The notes under the pieces were generated by a model. It saw only the letters and a program-made list of their open reading frames with translations. It ran no database searches and was not told the DNA's origin. DNA of 64,000 nt from CBDCWO01 sp965223405 (GTDB taxonomy: Bacteria; Bacteroidota; Bacteroidia; Chitinophagales; Saprospiraceae): the NCBI GenBank assembly GCA_965223405.1, contig CBDCWO010000006.1:4216001-4280000 (forward strand). Direction: 5' to 3'. Below, one piece after another: positions 44,206 to 54,823 of the stretch. Each line of letters begins with the position of its first letter. Within the stretch, counting starts at the first letter, position 1. The position numbers and the translations under genes are program-made.

Positions 44206-45705
44206 ATGATACAATTAGTCAAAATAGTACGACCAATTTTTTTAGTAGGTATTGGGATGATTTTTGTATGCTGTGCATCAAATCATGCTGCTGTTGAGAA
44301 ACAAGATACTCAGCCCAATTTACTAATTATTCAGACCGATGAACACAACTTCAGGACTTTGGGTTGTTATCGTAGACAGTTAAATACTGATCAGGCCGAG
44401 GTATGGGGGAAAGGTAATGTAGTGGCAACTCCGAATATTGATTTTTTAGCTGAAAATGGCATCTTGTTTACCAAGTTTTATGCGGCTGCACCCGTCTGCA
44501 CTCCTTCCAGGAGTAGTTTTATTTCGGGATTGTATCCTCAGAATACTGGAGCTCCTGCCAACAATTTACCGCTACGTGACAGCGTAATTACTTACTCACA
44601 TGTGCTAAGTGCAAATGGCTATAAAACAGCATTTGTAGGAAAGTGGCATCTGGATGGAACCGGAAAACCTCAGTGGGCCCCTGAGCGAAAATTTGGATTT
44701 GAGGACAACAAATACATGTTTAATCGGGGGCATTGGAAGAAAATGGAGGATTCACCTCAAGGGCCGCGAGTTGCTGCCAGAAACCAAGCAGGCAAACCTA
44801 CTTATAATTTGGATGGGGCCGATGAGAGGTCCTTTACAACCGACTTTTTAGTCGATAAAGGAATCGAATTTATTCAGCGGAATAAGGAGTATCCATTCAG
44901 TTTGTACATTAGTTTGCCGGATCCTCATGGCCCGGATCGTGTACGACCTCCATATGATACTATGTATCAGCACATGGAATTCATTCCTCCGGCTACCTAT
45001 CATAAGCAATCAGAGGACATACCAACATGGGCCAAACCGGCACCCAGAGCGTCTGTTGATCAATCCCAGTATTTTGGCATGGTAAAATGTATTGACGATA
45101 ACGTGGGTAAAATCATCAATTACCTCAGGCAAAATGATTTACTGGAACGGACGATTATTATTTTTACTTCTGACCACGGGGATTTGAGAGGTGAACACCA
45201 TAAGGATAACAAAGGGAATCCATTGGAGGCATCGGCAAAAGTTCCTTTTATCGTTTATTATCCTCTGAAGATTCCTTCTGGTGCAGTGGTGAAAAATGCT
45301 GTAAATACAGCTGATTTTTCACCGACGATATTAAGTTTTATTGGCTTAAGGGTACCCAGTTCGATGAGAGGTAGAGATTTTTCCGAGTTTTTACAAAAGC
45401 CGGACAAAGGATGGGAAGATATTACATTTATGAGGAATGCCGGGGCAGCCGGAAATGGACAATGGATGGCAGCGGTCACCTCACAATATAAATTGATAAT
45501 TTCCAATACAGATAAACCATGGCTTATTGACATGGAGTCCGATCCGGATGAATTAATCAACTTCATCAATGAGACCGGAAATGAACAGGTAACCGTAAGT
45601 CTAGCTAAAAAACTAAGACAATATGGTTACGAACATAACGATCCTTTTTTAAAGGAATCCAAAATGGCAACTGACCTGGAATTACTTATTTCAGGAAAAA
45701 AATAA
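44206..45705 (+). CDS. type I sulfatase (formylglycine-dependent), probable lipoprotein
   Basis: A 499-residue S1-family sulfatase. The N-terminus has a hydrophobic signal ending at a Cys pair (IFVCCASN). The active-site motif VCTPSRSSFISGLYPQN contains the C-x-P-S-R sequence whose Cys is converted to formylglycine. Metal ligands are in IIQTDEHN and IIIFTSDHGDLRGEHH, and VGKWHLDG is the third signature. It needs a formylglycine-generating enzyme or anSME, not seen in this window. It should cut sulfate esters from polysaccharides or small molecules. Confidence 0.92.
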   Translation: MIQLVKIVRPIFLVGIGMIFVCCASNHAAVEKQDTQPNLLIIQTDEHNFRTLGCYRRQLNTDQAEVWGKGNVVATPNIDFLAENGILFTKFYAAAPVCTPSRSSFISGLYPQNTGAPANNLPLRDSVITYSHVLSANGYKTAFVGKWHLDGTGKPQWAPERKFGFEDNKYMFNRGHWKKMEDSPQGPRVAARNQAGKPTYNLDGADERSFTTDFLVDKGIEFIQRNKEYPFSLYISLPDPHGPDRVRPPYDTMYQHMEFIPPATYHKQSEDIPTWAKPAPRASVDQSQYFGMVKCIDDNVGKIINYLRQNDLLERTIIIFTSDHGDLRGEHHKDNKGNPLEASAKVPFIVYYPLKIPSGAVVKNAVNTADFSPTILSFIGLRVPSSMRGRDFSEFLQKPDKGWEDITFMRNAGAAGNGQWMAAVTSQYKLIISNTDKPWLIDMESDPDELINFINETGNEQVTVSLAKKLRQYGYEHNDPFLKESKMATDLELLISGKK

Positions 45706-45943
45706 GCAAATCCTAAAAATTTTAGATTACCCTATGAAGATTGATAGACAAAATCTAGTGTCCCTTTCTTATTGATTTTGTTTGAACTATTAATTCGGGG
45801 ACTTTTCAACTTTTCAAGTTCCGGATAATTGTAGACTAAGGTCAATGTTTTTTCTAAATGGGTTTTCATTATTTTTGATTGACAATGATTAACTTGATTA
45901 ATTAATACATGTTATTCCAACACCACCATCTTGAATAGTCTTT

Positions 45944-48900
45944 ATGCTGCGAAAAATCCTTGTGCTTATTATTCTTGTAGTGTTGCAGCACTCCTGCTTT
46001 CGGGGACCGGAAAACATTCCCGAGCCTAGGGACAACCCCCATGTGCTTAAGCCGGGCAAATATGTTCCAGCTAAAGGAGAGGTTGTTGACATGGATTCGG
46101 TGGCTAAACCAAAGTATTATGCCTCCCGAGGCAGATATGTAAAAGCAGGCCGACCTGAATATATTCCGGAAAAGAAAAACTACTATATAACCGGCGAGTC
46201 AAAATATATCACTGCAAAGGGTCAAGTGATTAATGTGGAATCCGTGTCCAAACCCGAATATATTTCCTCCAAAGGAAAAAGAGTACCCTCATCTTGGCCG
46301 GAATGGACTCCGGCCCAACCAGGCTTAAGTGATGACACCCGTTTTCATTTCTCTTACCTCAACGTAGAGCATGGATTGAATTTCGATTATATCCACTGTT
46401 TATTGGAAGATAGTGAAGGGAAAATTTGGATGGCCGCTGGTGGGACTGTGGATGTGAGTGTTTGGGATGGGGCCGGCTTTACCAAGTACACCAAGGCAGA
46501 GGGATTGAATCTGAATGTCGTTTGGTGTATGATGGAAGATCGAGAAGGAAAGATATGGCTCGGTGGCAATGGGGGTGTTTGCGTGTGGGATGGTACAGGT
46601 TTTATACACTATGGGAAAACGGAAGGCTTGAATAAGTTTTCAATCCGAAGCCTGATGCAAGACCAAAGTGGTAAAATATGGATTGGAAGCTATGAGGGTG
46701 TTAGTGTCTGGGATGGGCAAGGTTTTACACATTACACCACCCAAGAAGGCTTGTGCAATAACATGGTTTTTAGTTTACTGGAAGATCGCGAAGGAAAGAT
46801 ATGGATCGGTACCAATGGGGGGGTGAGTGTTTGGGACGGCTCTTCGTTTACCAATTATACTACTGAAGAAGGTCATTTTTGGAATGCCGTAAAATGTTTA
46901 TTGGAAGATGACCAAGGAAGAATCTGGATAGGTACTAGTGGTGATGGAGTAGGCATTTGGGATGGCTTCGGTTTCAGGCAATTCAAAACACGAGATGGAT
47001 TGACCGACAATAACATATTGAGCCTCTGGAAAAGGAATAACGGAGAGATATGGATTGGTACTTATAAAGGGGTGAGTGTTTGGGATAAAGTTGGATTTAC
47101 CCATTACACTGTAGAAGAAGGTTTGAGTAGCGGTCCGGTCTATGATCTGATTGGAGACCGCAACGGAAACATATGGATAGCTACTTTTAGCGGAGTGAGT
47201 ATTTGGTCTGCAACCAATTTTTCGCATTATACACCGGTACAGAAGGATTAAGTAACTATTTAGTTAGCAGCCTTTTGGAAGATAAAGAAGGTAACATATG
47301 GATCGGTACAGAGGGAGGAGGTCTAAACATGTGGGACGGGACAGGGTTCAGACACTATACAAGTGAACAAGGTTTGATTAATGATGTCGTCCACTGCTTG
47401 CTGGAAGATCGCGATGGAAACATATGGATCGGCACAAAAGAAGGTTTAAGTGTTTGGGATAAAGTCGGTTTTACCCATTACACTATTGAAGAGGGTTTGG
47501 GCAGCCGTCCGGTCTGGGACCTGTTAGAAGACCGTAATGGAAATATATGGATCGGTACTTTTTATGGCGTCAGCGTATGGGATGGTTTCGGTTTTACCAG
47601 ATACACTATGGAAGAGGGTTTGGATAACAATTTTGTCAAAAGCATATTAGAATACCGTGACGGAAGCATTTGGCTCGGTTACGGGGCAGGTGGTCTGAGC
47701 AATTGGGATGGCTACGGTTTTACTCTATTCACAAATGAGGATTTGGACAACAACCTGGTCAGCACCAGTTTGCTAAAAGATGCTGAAGGTAAACTTTGGA
47801 TAGGTACCTTTAACGGAATTAGGGTATGGGATGGCGCCGGTTTTACTCAATATACGACGAAAGAAGGCCTGAGTAATAATGTAATATTAAAGGTTTATCA
47901 AAAAAAAGGAGGAGATATATGGCTTGGTACGAATAAAGGATTGAACCGGCTAAGTAGCACAAAAGAAAAGGGAGTTATGGATATACAGGTCATCCATAAC
48001 CAGGATGGATTACAGGGAATTACGATTAATGATATCCTATTGGATCGCAAAAATAGGCTTTGGCTGGGTACTAAAAAAGGTCTTAACAGAATAGATCTGG
48101 ACTCATATAACTCTGACACCTCCAGGCCAACTCTGTTTATCCGAGACTTGCAACTCTCACATAATTTTATCGACTGGCGCCAAACGCACAATGCGATCCA
48201 AAAGGGAGAAAACCCCGTGATTGGACAACAAGAGCTTTCTCTAAAAAAAGTGGATTTCGATTCCGTTATCCCGTTTAAAAATTTACCGCTGGATCCGGTC
48301 TTTTCTCATGATTTTGATCAGTTGATGCTAAGTTGGCAGGCGATACATTGGTCTGCACCTCATAAAATACAATATAGCTATTTACTGGAAGGAAGGGATC
48401 GGTCCTGGTCACCGCTTAGTAAAGAAAACAAAATTATTTACAGAGATCTACGTCCGGGAGATTATACTTTTAAGGTAAGGGCCGTTGGTGGCAATGGTCT
48501 TTGGAGTGACACAGCGGCCTACGCCTTCTACATTCGTCCTCCTTGGTGGTTTGCTGGATGGGCATATGGTCTGTATACCTTTGTTTCTTTCTTAGTGCTC
48601 ACGGGCCTTTATCTTTATCAACGTCGCCGTTGGTTATTGCAAACCCAACTTCAGCTGGAACAGGAAAAGGCAGAAAGGTTTAGAGAAATGGATCAGTTCA
48701 AGAGTCGATTTTATACCAATATCACCCATGAATTTCGTACCCCTTTAACCATTATCAAAGGGATGGCCGGTCAGATAAGCGGCCATAAAAAAATAAAATC
48801 TCTGATTGGCCACAATAGTGACCGGCTGCTTAACCTGATCAATCAAATGCTGGATCTCTCCAAATTGGAAGCAAACAATCTGGCCGTCAATTGGGTGCAA

Positions 48901-50220
48901 GGAGATATCATACCTTTTATACGGTACTTGACCGAATCCTGCCATTCTATGGCGGAAAATAAATCCCTCAATTTGACATTTTCTTCCAGGGTAGAAAGCC
49001 TTGTAATGGATTATGATGAGAACAAACTAAGGCAGATCATTATTAATTTATTATCCAATGCCTTAAAGTTTACTTCTGAGGGAGGTCGCATAGATGTTAT
49101 TGCAACCCAGGTTCATGAAAAGGGCAACCCCTATTTGGAATTGGCTGTTAAAGATACCGGCAAGGGAATTCCCCAGGAGCAACTTCCCCATATTTTCGAT
49201 CGATTTTACCAGGTAGATGATTCCCCTACACGACAAGGCGAAGGTTCAGGAATAGGACTTTCCCTAGTCAAAGAGCTGATTCGGCTGCTCGATGGCCGCA
49301 TTGAAGTGGAAAGCAAACCAGATAAGGGTTCACTATTTGTTGTTTACCTGCCCGTTTACAGGAGGGCGCTCGCCAAACCGACATGGGAACTTTCTTCATT
49401 ATCACCACGAGTGATCAGCAATTCAGCCACTGACTCGAAGATGATTTCCAACTCACCATCATTTAAAAGTAAAAAACCACTGGTTCTGACCATCGAAGAC
49501 AACCATGATGTTGTTGAATATATCCAATCCTGTTTAGTAGAAGATTATGATCTTCAAGCGGCTTTTGATGGAAAAGAAGGAGTTCAAAGAGCCCTGGAAA
49601 GCATTCCGGATGTTATTATTTGTGATGTGATGATGCCAGAGATGGACGGTTTTGAAGTTTGCCGACTATTAAAATCAAACCGGATGACTAGCCACATCCC
49701 GATCATTTTGCTTACTGCCAAGGCTACTCAAGAAGATAAAATCTCTGGCCTGACCCAGGGAGCGGATGCCTATTTGACCAAGCCCTTTGATCAGGAGGAA
49801 TTGAAGGTTCGCCTCAAAAATCTCACCCTGCAAAGTAAACGTTTACGGGATCGATTGTTGTCATTAGTGGATTCGGATGACCTGAGTAGCGAATTGGAAG
49901 AACAAGAAGTGGCTTTTCTAAAAGAACTTCACCAGATCATACTATCCAACCTGGACAATGAGCTTTTAGATCCTGATTTTCTTTGCCGGTCCCTTGCTGT
50001 GAGCCGCTCCCAACTGTTCCGTAAACTGAAAGCGCTGACCGGTCAATCTCCCGCTTCCAGCATCCGATCCATTCGCCTGCAAAAAGCCAGGTCTCTTTTA
50101 ACTACAACTAATTTGACGATCGGAGAAATTGCCTTGCAGGTGGGTTTTAAGGACTTTTCCCACTTTAGCCGGTCATTTTTCAAGGCATTTGACCAGAAAC
50201 CATCGGATATTCGCAAGTGA
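45944..50220 (+). pseudogene. hybrid two-component system (HTCS) sensor-regulator, split by a frameshift
   Basis: Two frames together encode one HTCS of about 1,420 residues. The first (45944-47251, 435 aa) has a signal peptide, two 37-residue repeats (residues 39-75 and 87-123) and about seven propeller blades of the type GKIWIGTNGGVSVWDG. The second (to 50220) continues the blades without a gap in register, then has a Y_Y_Y domain, one helix (about 447-470), HisKA (His509 in THEFRTPL), HATPase, a receiver (Asp808 in CDVMMPEMDG) and an AraC domain. The frames meet at 47231-47235, where ACACC stands in place of an expected ACC: a 2-base duplication. Apart from this break all parts look functional. 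HTCS proteins usually sense glycans and drive polysaccharide genes. Confidence 0.85.
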
Positions 50221-50362
50221 GAGATATATCAATATCTAATTCAATAGATTATCACTGATTTCTTGTTTCTTTTCGAATAATACCATTATATCTTGAGATA
50301 AATATTCCAAAAATTGATCAGAATAGGCTAATGCTTCACATGAGGTTTCCTCTAAATTTGTT
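49832..50362 (+). repeat. intact copy of a duplicated segment (HTCS 3' end plus downstream spacer)
   Basis: This segment is matched by a decayed copy at 53732-54113. Shared blocks include GATTCGGATGACCT, ACCAGATCATACTATCCAAC, TAGATCCTGATTTTCTTTGC and, beyond the stop codon, AAATATTCCAAAAATTGATC. The similarity continues past the stop codon into the spacer, so it reflects DNA duplication and not just a shared protein domain. Confidence 0.85.
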
Positions 50363-50436
50363 CCGGTGCCTAGTACTACTACTTCAACTGATATTTCGAC
50401 AAAGAACACCTTTGTAACACATTAAAATAAAATAAG

Positions 50437-51489
50437 ATGAAAAAAATTATCATTACACTATTTGCATTCGTTCTCATTTTAAATGTCTCCTTGGCTCAGT
50501 ATCCGGAAGGAAAAGTTGTTTACGATTACCTGTATTCAGCATTATTGGAAAACCAGGCTGGGGAAAACCCAACCCGCAGGGTGACCGTATATCTGCCACC
50601 TGGCTATGAGAAAAGCGAACAAAGGTATCCGGTTATTTACTTTTTACATTGTTTTACATGTAGCGACAGTTTGCTTATTGCCTGGAATCATTTTGACAAA
50701 CTGCTCGATAAAGCCATAGCCACTAGGAAGATCAGACCAGTTATTTGGGTTATGCCAGATAACCATACGTTATTCAGGGGAAGTTTTTATACCAATTCAT
50801 CCTTTACTGGTAAATGGGCTGATTTCACGGCCATCGATTTGGTTTCATATATAGATAAAAATTACCGTACCATTCCAGTCCCTGAAAGTCGTGGGCTTGC
50901 TGGCCATTCAATGGGTGGTTTCGGAACATTGAAAATTGGCATGATGTTCCCTGAGATATTCCCAAATCTCTATGCCATGTCCCCGGCCGCGCTGGGATTA
51001 TTTAAAGACAATGGGATAAAAAACAGTGGATTTAGAAGGGTTCAGGAGTTAACAACAAGGGAAGAAGTAATAACCGGGTATAAGGAATTCGGTGCCAACG
51101 CTAAGGTTGCATTAGGTCAGGCTTTTTCTCCGAATCCTGATAATCCTCCGTTCTATGCCGATATGCCTGTGACATACGAAGGAGATACTCTTCATATCCA
51201 CTACGATATTTTAGAGCTTTGGAAGAAAAATATGCCCTTGGAAATGGTTGATTCACATATTGAAAATCTCAGGAAAATTAATGCTCTTAAATTTGACTGG
51301 GGAAGAAATGAGGAAAATGATCATATTCCTTTTACCTGCAAAATGCTAAGCCAGAAACTGGAAAACCTGGGGATTGAACATTATGCTGAGGAGTATATTG
51401 GAACTCATATGAATAAACTCTGGACAGATGACGGAAGAGCCTTAAATGATGTGCTCCCATTTTTTGATATGTTTTTGAAATTCGAATGA
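50437..51489 (+). CDS. secreted esterase, Esterase-D/feruloyl-esterase-like
   Basis: A 350-residue alpha/beta hydrolase with signal peptide (IITLFAFVLILNVSLAQ). Recognisable parts: TRRVTVYLPPGYEKSEQRYP, VIYFLHCF, the nucleophile elbow LAGHSMGGFGTLKIG, and a plausible catalytic His in EEYIGTHMNKL. The family cleaves acyl esters on sugars or releases S-formyl or feruloyl groups. It is the first gene after the broken HTCS and may be part of its ancient regulon. Substrate is unknown. Confidence 0.85.
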   Translation: MKKIIITLFAFVLILNVSLAQYPEGKVVYDYLYSALLENQAGENPTRRVTVYLPPGYEKSEQRYPVIYFLHCFTCSDSLLIAWNHFDKLLDKAIATRKIRPVIWVMPDNHTLFRGSFYTNSSFTGKWADFTAIDLVSYIDKNYRTIPVPESRGLAGHSMGGFGTLKIGMMFPEIFPNLYAMSPAALGLFKDNGIKNSGFRRVQELTTREEVITGYKEFGANAKVALGQAFSPNPDNPPFYADMPVTYEGDTLHIHYDILELWKKNMPLEMVDSHIENLRKINALKFDWGRNEENDHIPFTCKMLSQKLENLGIEHYAEEYIGTHMNKLWTDDGRALNDVLPFFDMFLKFE

Positions 51490-51583
51490 ACCAAACGTGC
51501 TACAACACCAGCTTTGCGATAATGCTCCCTAATCGGTCGCACTTCGCATAGTCAAACCGATTTGATAACTAAAAATCAATGTT

Positions 51584-52069
51584 ATGGAAAATTTACCTCG
51601 CATTAGCCTTATGGTAATTTTATTTTTGGTTTACTCATGTTCCGGACCTGCTACCTCTGGTGAGTTGTCAACCACAAATGAGGTAACTACTGCCTCTTTT
51701 CATATGGCCTGTGATAAGATCCCACCCAATCCCAAAACAGGATTTATCAATCTATCCGGTATTGGAGGAATGTCTATTGGGTATATAGATATTCCCGGTC
51801 CGACAGATTTCACCCCCTTATTCAAAGGCCTGCCCGGAGACCTATGTATATCGCCACATTGGGGTTATGTCCTTGAAGGGGCCATTCGCATAAAATATGA
51901 GGATGGCAAAGAAGAAACGGTAAGAGCAGGTGAAGTATTTTACTGGCCAGCGCCCCATACGGCCATCGTTGACGACAGTGTAAAGCTCGTTGACTTCAGC
52001 CCTGACCAGGAATTTGTTTTTCTGATGGATCATATTGCGGAGAAGCTGAAAGAGCAGTCGGAAGAATAG
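51584..52069 (+). CDS. cupin-domain lipoprotein
   Basis: A 161-residue protein with lipobox VYSC (Cys19). The cupin fold is seen at residues 85-130: PHWGYVLEGAIRIKYEDG, then VRAGEVFYWPAPHTAIV, carrying a His pair that could bind a metal. Function is unknown. It stands between the esterase and the cyclase-family gene on the same strand. Confidence 0.8.
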   Translation: MENLPRISLMVILFLVYSCSGPATSGELSTTNEVTTASFHMACDKIPPNPKTGFINLSGIGGMSIGYIDIPGPTDFTPLFKGLPGDLCISPHWGYVLEGAIRIKYEDGKEETVRAGEVFYWPAPHTAIVDDSVKLVDFSPDQEFVFLMDHIAEKLKEQSEE

Positions 52070-52353
52070 CCTTTATTGAGTATTCCCCTTTTTGTATTAA
52101 TACCGAATAAATGAAATATCAAAAAATCACAACGATAATTCTCACAACTGGTTGCAATAATCTTGTTTTCGATGTCATGGTAGGCATGTACTTATATGGG
52201 GGAAAACCATTTTGCAAAACGACTAATGGCTAGGTGAAATAAGGATGTGGATATTGCATTGTACTGCTACTTGAACTGGATTGAGGCACTGTTAGAAATT
52301 TCTAGTCATTAATAAACCTAAGTTGCTGGTTACTTGCATTAAAAAATAATAAA

Positions 52354-53319
52354 ATGAAATCATTCCCATTGTACTTACTCGCTGTCATTATTCTTTTTCA
52401 ACCTTTGTAAAGTCAAACGCAGGAAGATGCCGCATGGTGGCCGCATCCAACGTGGGGTGCGGAAGATCAAGCTGGTGCCTCCAACTGGATAACACCTGAG
52501 AAAGTATTGGAATCCGTTTCACTGGTTAAAACGGGTCAAATCTATGAACTGGGCTTCCTATTTGAGAATACCATGCCCTTAATGGGGACCAGAAAATATG
52601 AATTGAATATAACCTCATTTGGCCCTACCCGATCCGGAATGATCGGACACTTGGAAACCCTCACGGCCTCCATCGGCCATATAGGTACCCAGTTCGACGG
52701 CTTGGGCCACATCGGTAAAAGAATGAACATTGAGGGGAAAGAAAAGGATGTTTATTACAATGGTTTTGAAAGGGAAGAAGTGTATGCTCCCGGTGGATTG
52801 AAAAAAATAGGTGTCGAAAATGTGAAGCCAATTGTCACCAGGGGAATACTTATAGACATTGCTGGTTATAAAGAACAATCAACCTTAGACAACGGATATG
52901 TCGTTACCCTAGAAGAAGTAAAGGAAGCGCTCAAATCTCAGAATATTGATGAAGCTACGATCAAGGAAGGTGACGCTGTTTTATTCAACTTCGGCTGGTG
53001 GAAGATCATTAAAGATAAAGATAGATACGCCAGTTTCAACAAAGCACCGGGTATAGATAAATCCGTCATAAACTGGATCATCGAAAAGAAAGTCGTTTTG
53101 ATCGGTTCCGACACCTATGCAGATCCCCCTGGTAAATGGGACGTTCATCTCGAACTTTTGATGAAGAATGGGATATATAACCTGGAATTTATGACTTTTG
53201 AATCTTTACTAGAGGATGAAGTTTATGATTTTCTGTTTATCGTTACTCCCCTTCGGCTGAAAGGTGCAAACGTTCCCCCCTGCGCCCTATTGCAATTCAC
53301 TAAATTAATGAAAAATTAA
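52354..53319 (+). pseudogene. secreted cyclase-family (kynurenine formamidase-like) protein with stop codon at the signal-peptide boundary
   Basis: An ATG at 52354 opens a signal peptide (MKSFPLYLLAVIILFQPL) that runs into TAA at 52408-52410; the same frame then continues without a break to 53319. The part just after the stop (SQTQEDAAWWPHPTWGAEDQ, then AGASNWITPEKVL) belongs to the family, so the gene was once 321 codons. The cyclase core has SIGHIGTQFDGLGHIG in place of the usual HxGTHxD metal motif, plus GDAVLFNFGWW and GSDTYADPP. Without the signal peptide, internal starts such as the one at 52507 would lose the conserved N-terminus and export. This is one point mutation from intact. Confidence 0.8.
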
Positions 53320-53324
53320 ATAAC

Positions 53325-53729
53325 ATGAAATTATTCAACATTACTTTCCGATCCTGGCTATTAGCCGCTTTTTGTATTGCATTTATGGGAAATGCTGCTT
53401 TGGCACAAAGTACATCTGACAAAGAAGGAAAAATCCGCAAGAAGGTATTTATTTTTATTTATGCCGAACACGTTCAATCTGTGCAAATTGACTCCGTTAA
53501 ATCTGATTTCCTCGCATTGCCTGAACTCGTTGACGGAATGATCTCAGCAGAGTGGGGAAAGGATACTAATAATACTCAGAAACACTGCCTCATCCTGACC
53601 TTTACCATTGACGAAGCCCACGAACGATATGTGAACCATCCGATTCATAAGGCAATTCCAACGAAGTTTGCTCACCTGACGAAAGAAGGATTCGAAATGA
53701 AAATCGCCAATTTCTGGGCGAAACCTTAG
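53325..53729 (+). CDS. secreted Dabb-type stress-responsive alpha/beta-barrel protein
   Basis: A 134-residue protein with signal peptide ending near ALAQ (residue 28). The mature domain follows the Dabb pattern: VFIFIYAEHVQSVQIDSVKS, LPELVDGMISAEWGKD and HERYVNHPIHKAIPTKF. Dabb proteins are small dimeric barrels, some of them enzymes in aromatic metabolism. It begins 5 bases after the cyclase-family gene, so the two were co-transcribed. The degraded HTCS copy begins right after its stop. Confidence 0.75.
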   Translation: MKLFNITFRSWLLAAFCIAFMGNAALAQSTSDKEGKIRKKVFIFIYAEHVQSVQIDSVKSDFLALPELVDGMISAEWGKDTNNTQKHCLILTFTIDEAHERYVNHPIHKAIPTKFAHLTKEGFEMKIANFWAKP

Positions 53730-53731
53730 AA

Positions 53732-54113
53732 AAAGTAAATGTTTGCGCGATCGGTTGTTGTCATGAGTCGATTCGGATGACCTAGGTGGCAAATTGGCAG
53801 AATAAGATTCGGCTTTTCTAATCCACCAGATCATACTATCCAACCAGGACAGTGAGCTTTAGATCCTGATTTTCTTTGCCGGGCCCTTGCTGTAAGCCGC
53901 TCCCAATTATCCGTAAATTGAAAACGCTGATGGGTCAATCTCCCGCTAACAGCATCCCGATCCTATTCGCTTGCAAAAAGCCAGCTCTCTTTTGACCACA
54001 ACTAATTTGTCAATTGCGACTTCTCGAGTAAAACCATACTATCTTGAAATAAATATTCCAAAAATTGATCAAAATAGGCTAACATCTGACAGATACCTTC
54101 CTCTAATTTTGTT
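53732..54113 (+). pseudogene. degraded remnant of a second HTCS 3' end (AraC domain) and its spacer
   Basis: About 380 bases align with 49832-50362. The coding part matches the receiver-AraC linker and the first AraC helix (for example TTAGATCCTGATTTTCTTTGCC-type block) but carries many small indels and stops, so no frame is usable. A deletion of about 150 bases removes the end of the AraC domain and the stop codon. The match resumes in the spacer (AAATATTCCAAAAATTGATC followed by AAATAGGCTAA). It starts 3 bases after the Dabb stop. Confidence 0.82.
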
Positions 54114-54141
54114 TCAAGACATATTTAAATAGGTCAAATTA

Positions 54142-54735
54142 ATGAATGCCATAAAAACCAATAAATACAAATCCAAGAAAATGAATAAATCCGAATCACA
54201 TAGCTTTCGGGTAATCAAGGTATTGATTTTTCTGTTAACCTTTACTACCGATACTATCTGCCAAATAACAAGAACAGATTCTATCAAAAATCCTTTGGAA
54301 ATGTTTGAGGGGGATTGGATTTTGAAAGATGGCAAATGGAAATCAAGTTTTGATGGAAATGCTAGAGAGACGACATTATCCGATATGATAATCTCCGCAA
54401 AGCTGATTGGTCCAGAATACACAATAATTCTTTCAGAGGATTTTGGCAATGGCGAGCTTGCTGTCGATGTGTGGGCATACCAAAAAGAATCAAAAGTTGT
54501 TCATGTATTATCAAATAATAGTTACAATAATATCGGAATAGGAGAGGGGTATTTTGATGAAAATAATAGTCTTAGAATCAAGCGTGAGTTCCCAAATATC
54601 TGTGAAACGTGCTATTATATGTATGAATATATTTGGGTTTCACTGGATGAATTTGAAATAAAAGCAACTGCATTCAAAGATGATAATCCTACAGGCGACT
54701 TCTATGGAGGTACATTTATCAGAAAAGTAGACTGA
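54142..54735 (+). CDS. secreted protein of unknown function
   Basis: A 197-residue protein. The ATG at 54181 (MNKSESHSFRVIKVL) gives a better signal peptide, ending near TICQI. The mature region starts with NPLEMFEGDWILKDGKWKS, like proteins that measure or bind a small ligand in a lipocalin-type barrel, and ends with GDFYGGTFIRKVD. I cannot assign a family. Codon use is similar to its neighbours. Confidence 0.65.
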   Translation: MNAIKTNKYKSKKMNKSESHSFRVIKVLIFLLTFTTDTICQITRTDSIKNPLEMFEGDWILKDGKWKSSFDGNARETTLSDMIISAKLIGPEYTIILSEDFGNGELAVDVWAYQKESKVVHVLSNNSYNNIGIGEGYFDENNSLRIKREFPNICETCYYMYEYIWVSLDEFEIKATAFKDDNPTGDFYGGTFIRKVD

Positions 54736-54823
54736 GGTAGGCTAAATCAAGTGTAAATCGAAAAAGTCAATAAATCAAAACCATGATAATCATTTAAATT
54801 TTTTAATAAAAAAAGTAATTACA

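Noticed and set aside
43823..44297. Two short forward frames (63 and 83 aa) upstream of the sulfatase
   Set aside because: No family features, poor composition, and the second overlaps the sulfatase start; more likely promoter DNA.
46380..47960. Regular DNA repeats that might be taken for a CRISPR or satellite array
   Set aside because: The period of about 120 bases follows codon frames and encodes Reg_prop blades (WIGT...GVSVWDG); repeats are imperfect and coding.
47203..50220. The 1,005-residue frame as an independent HTCS gene
   Set aside because: Its TTG start lies mid-blade with no signal peptide, and the blades continue in register from the preceding frame, so both are parts of one broken gene.
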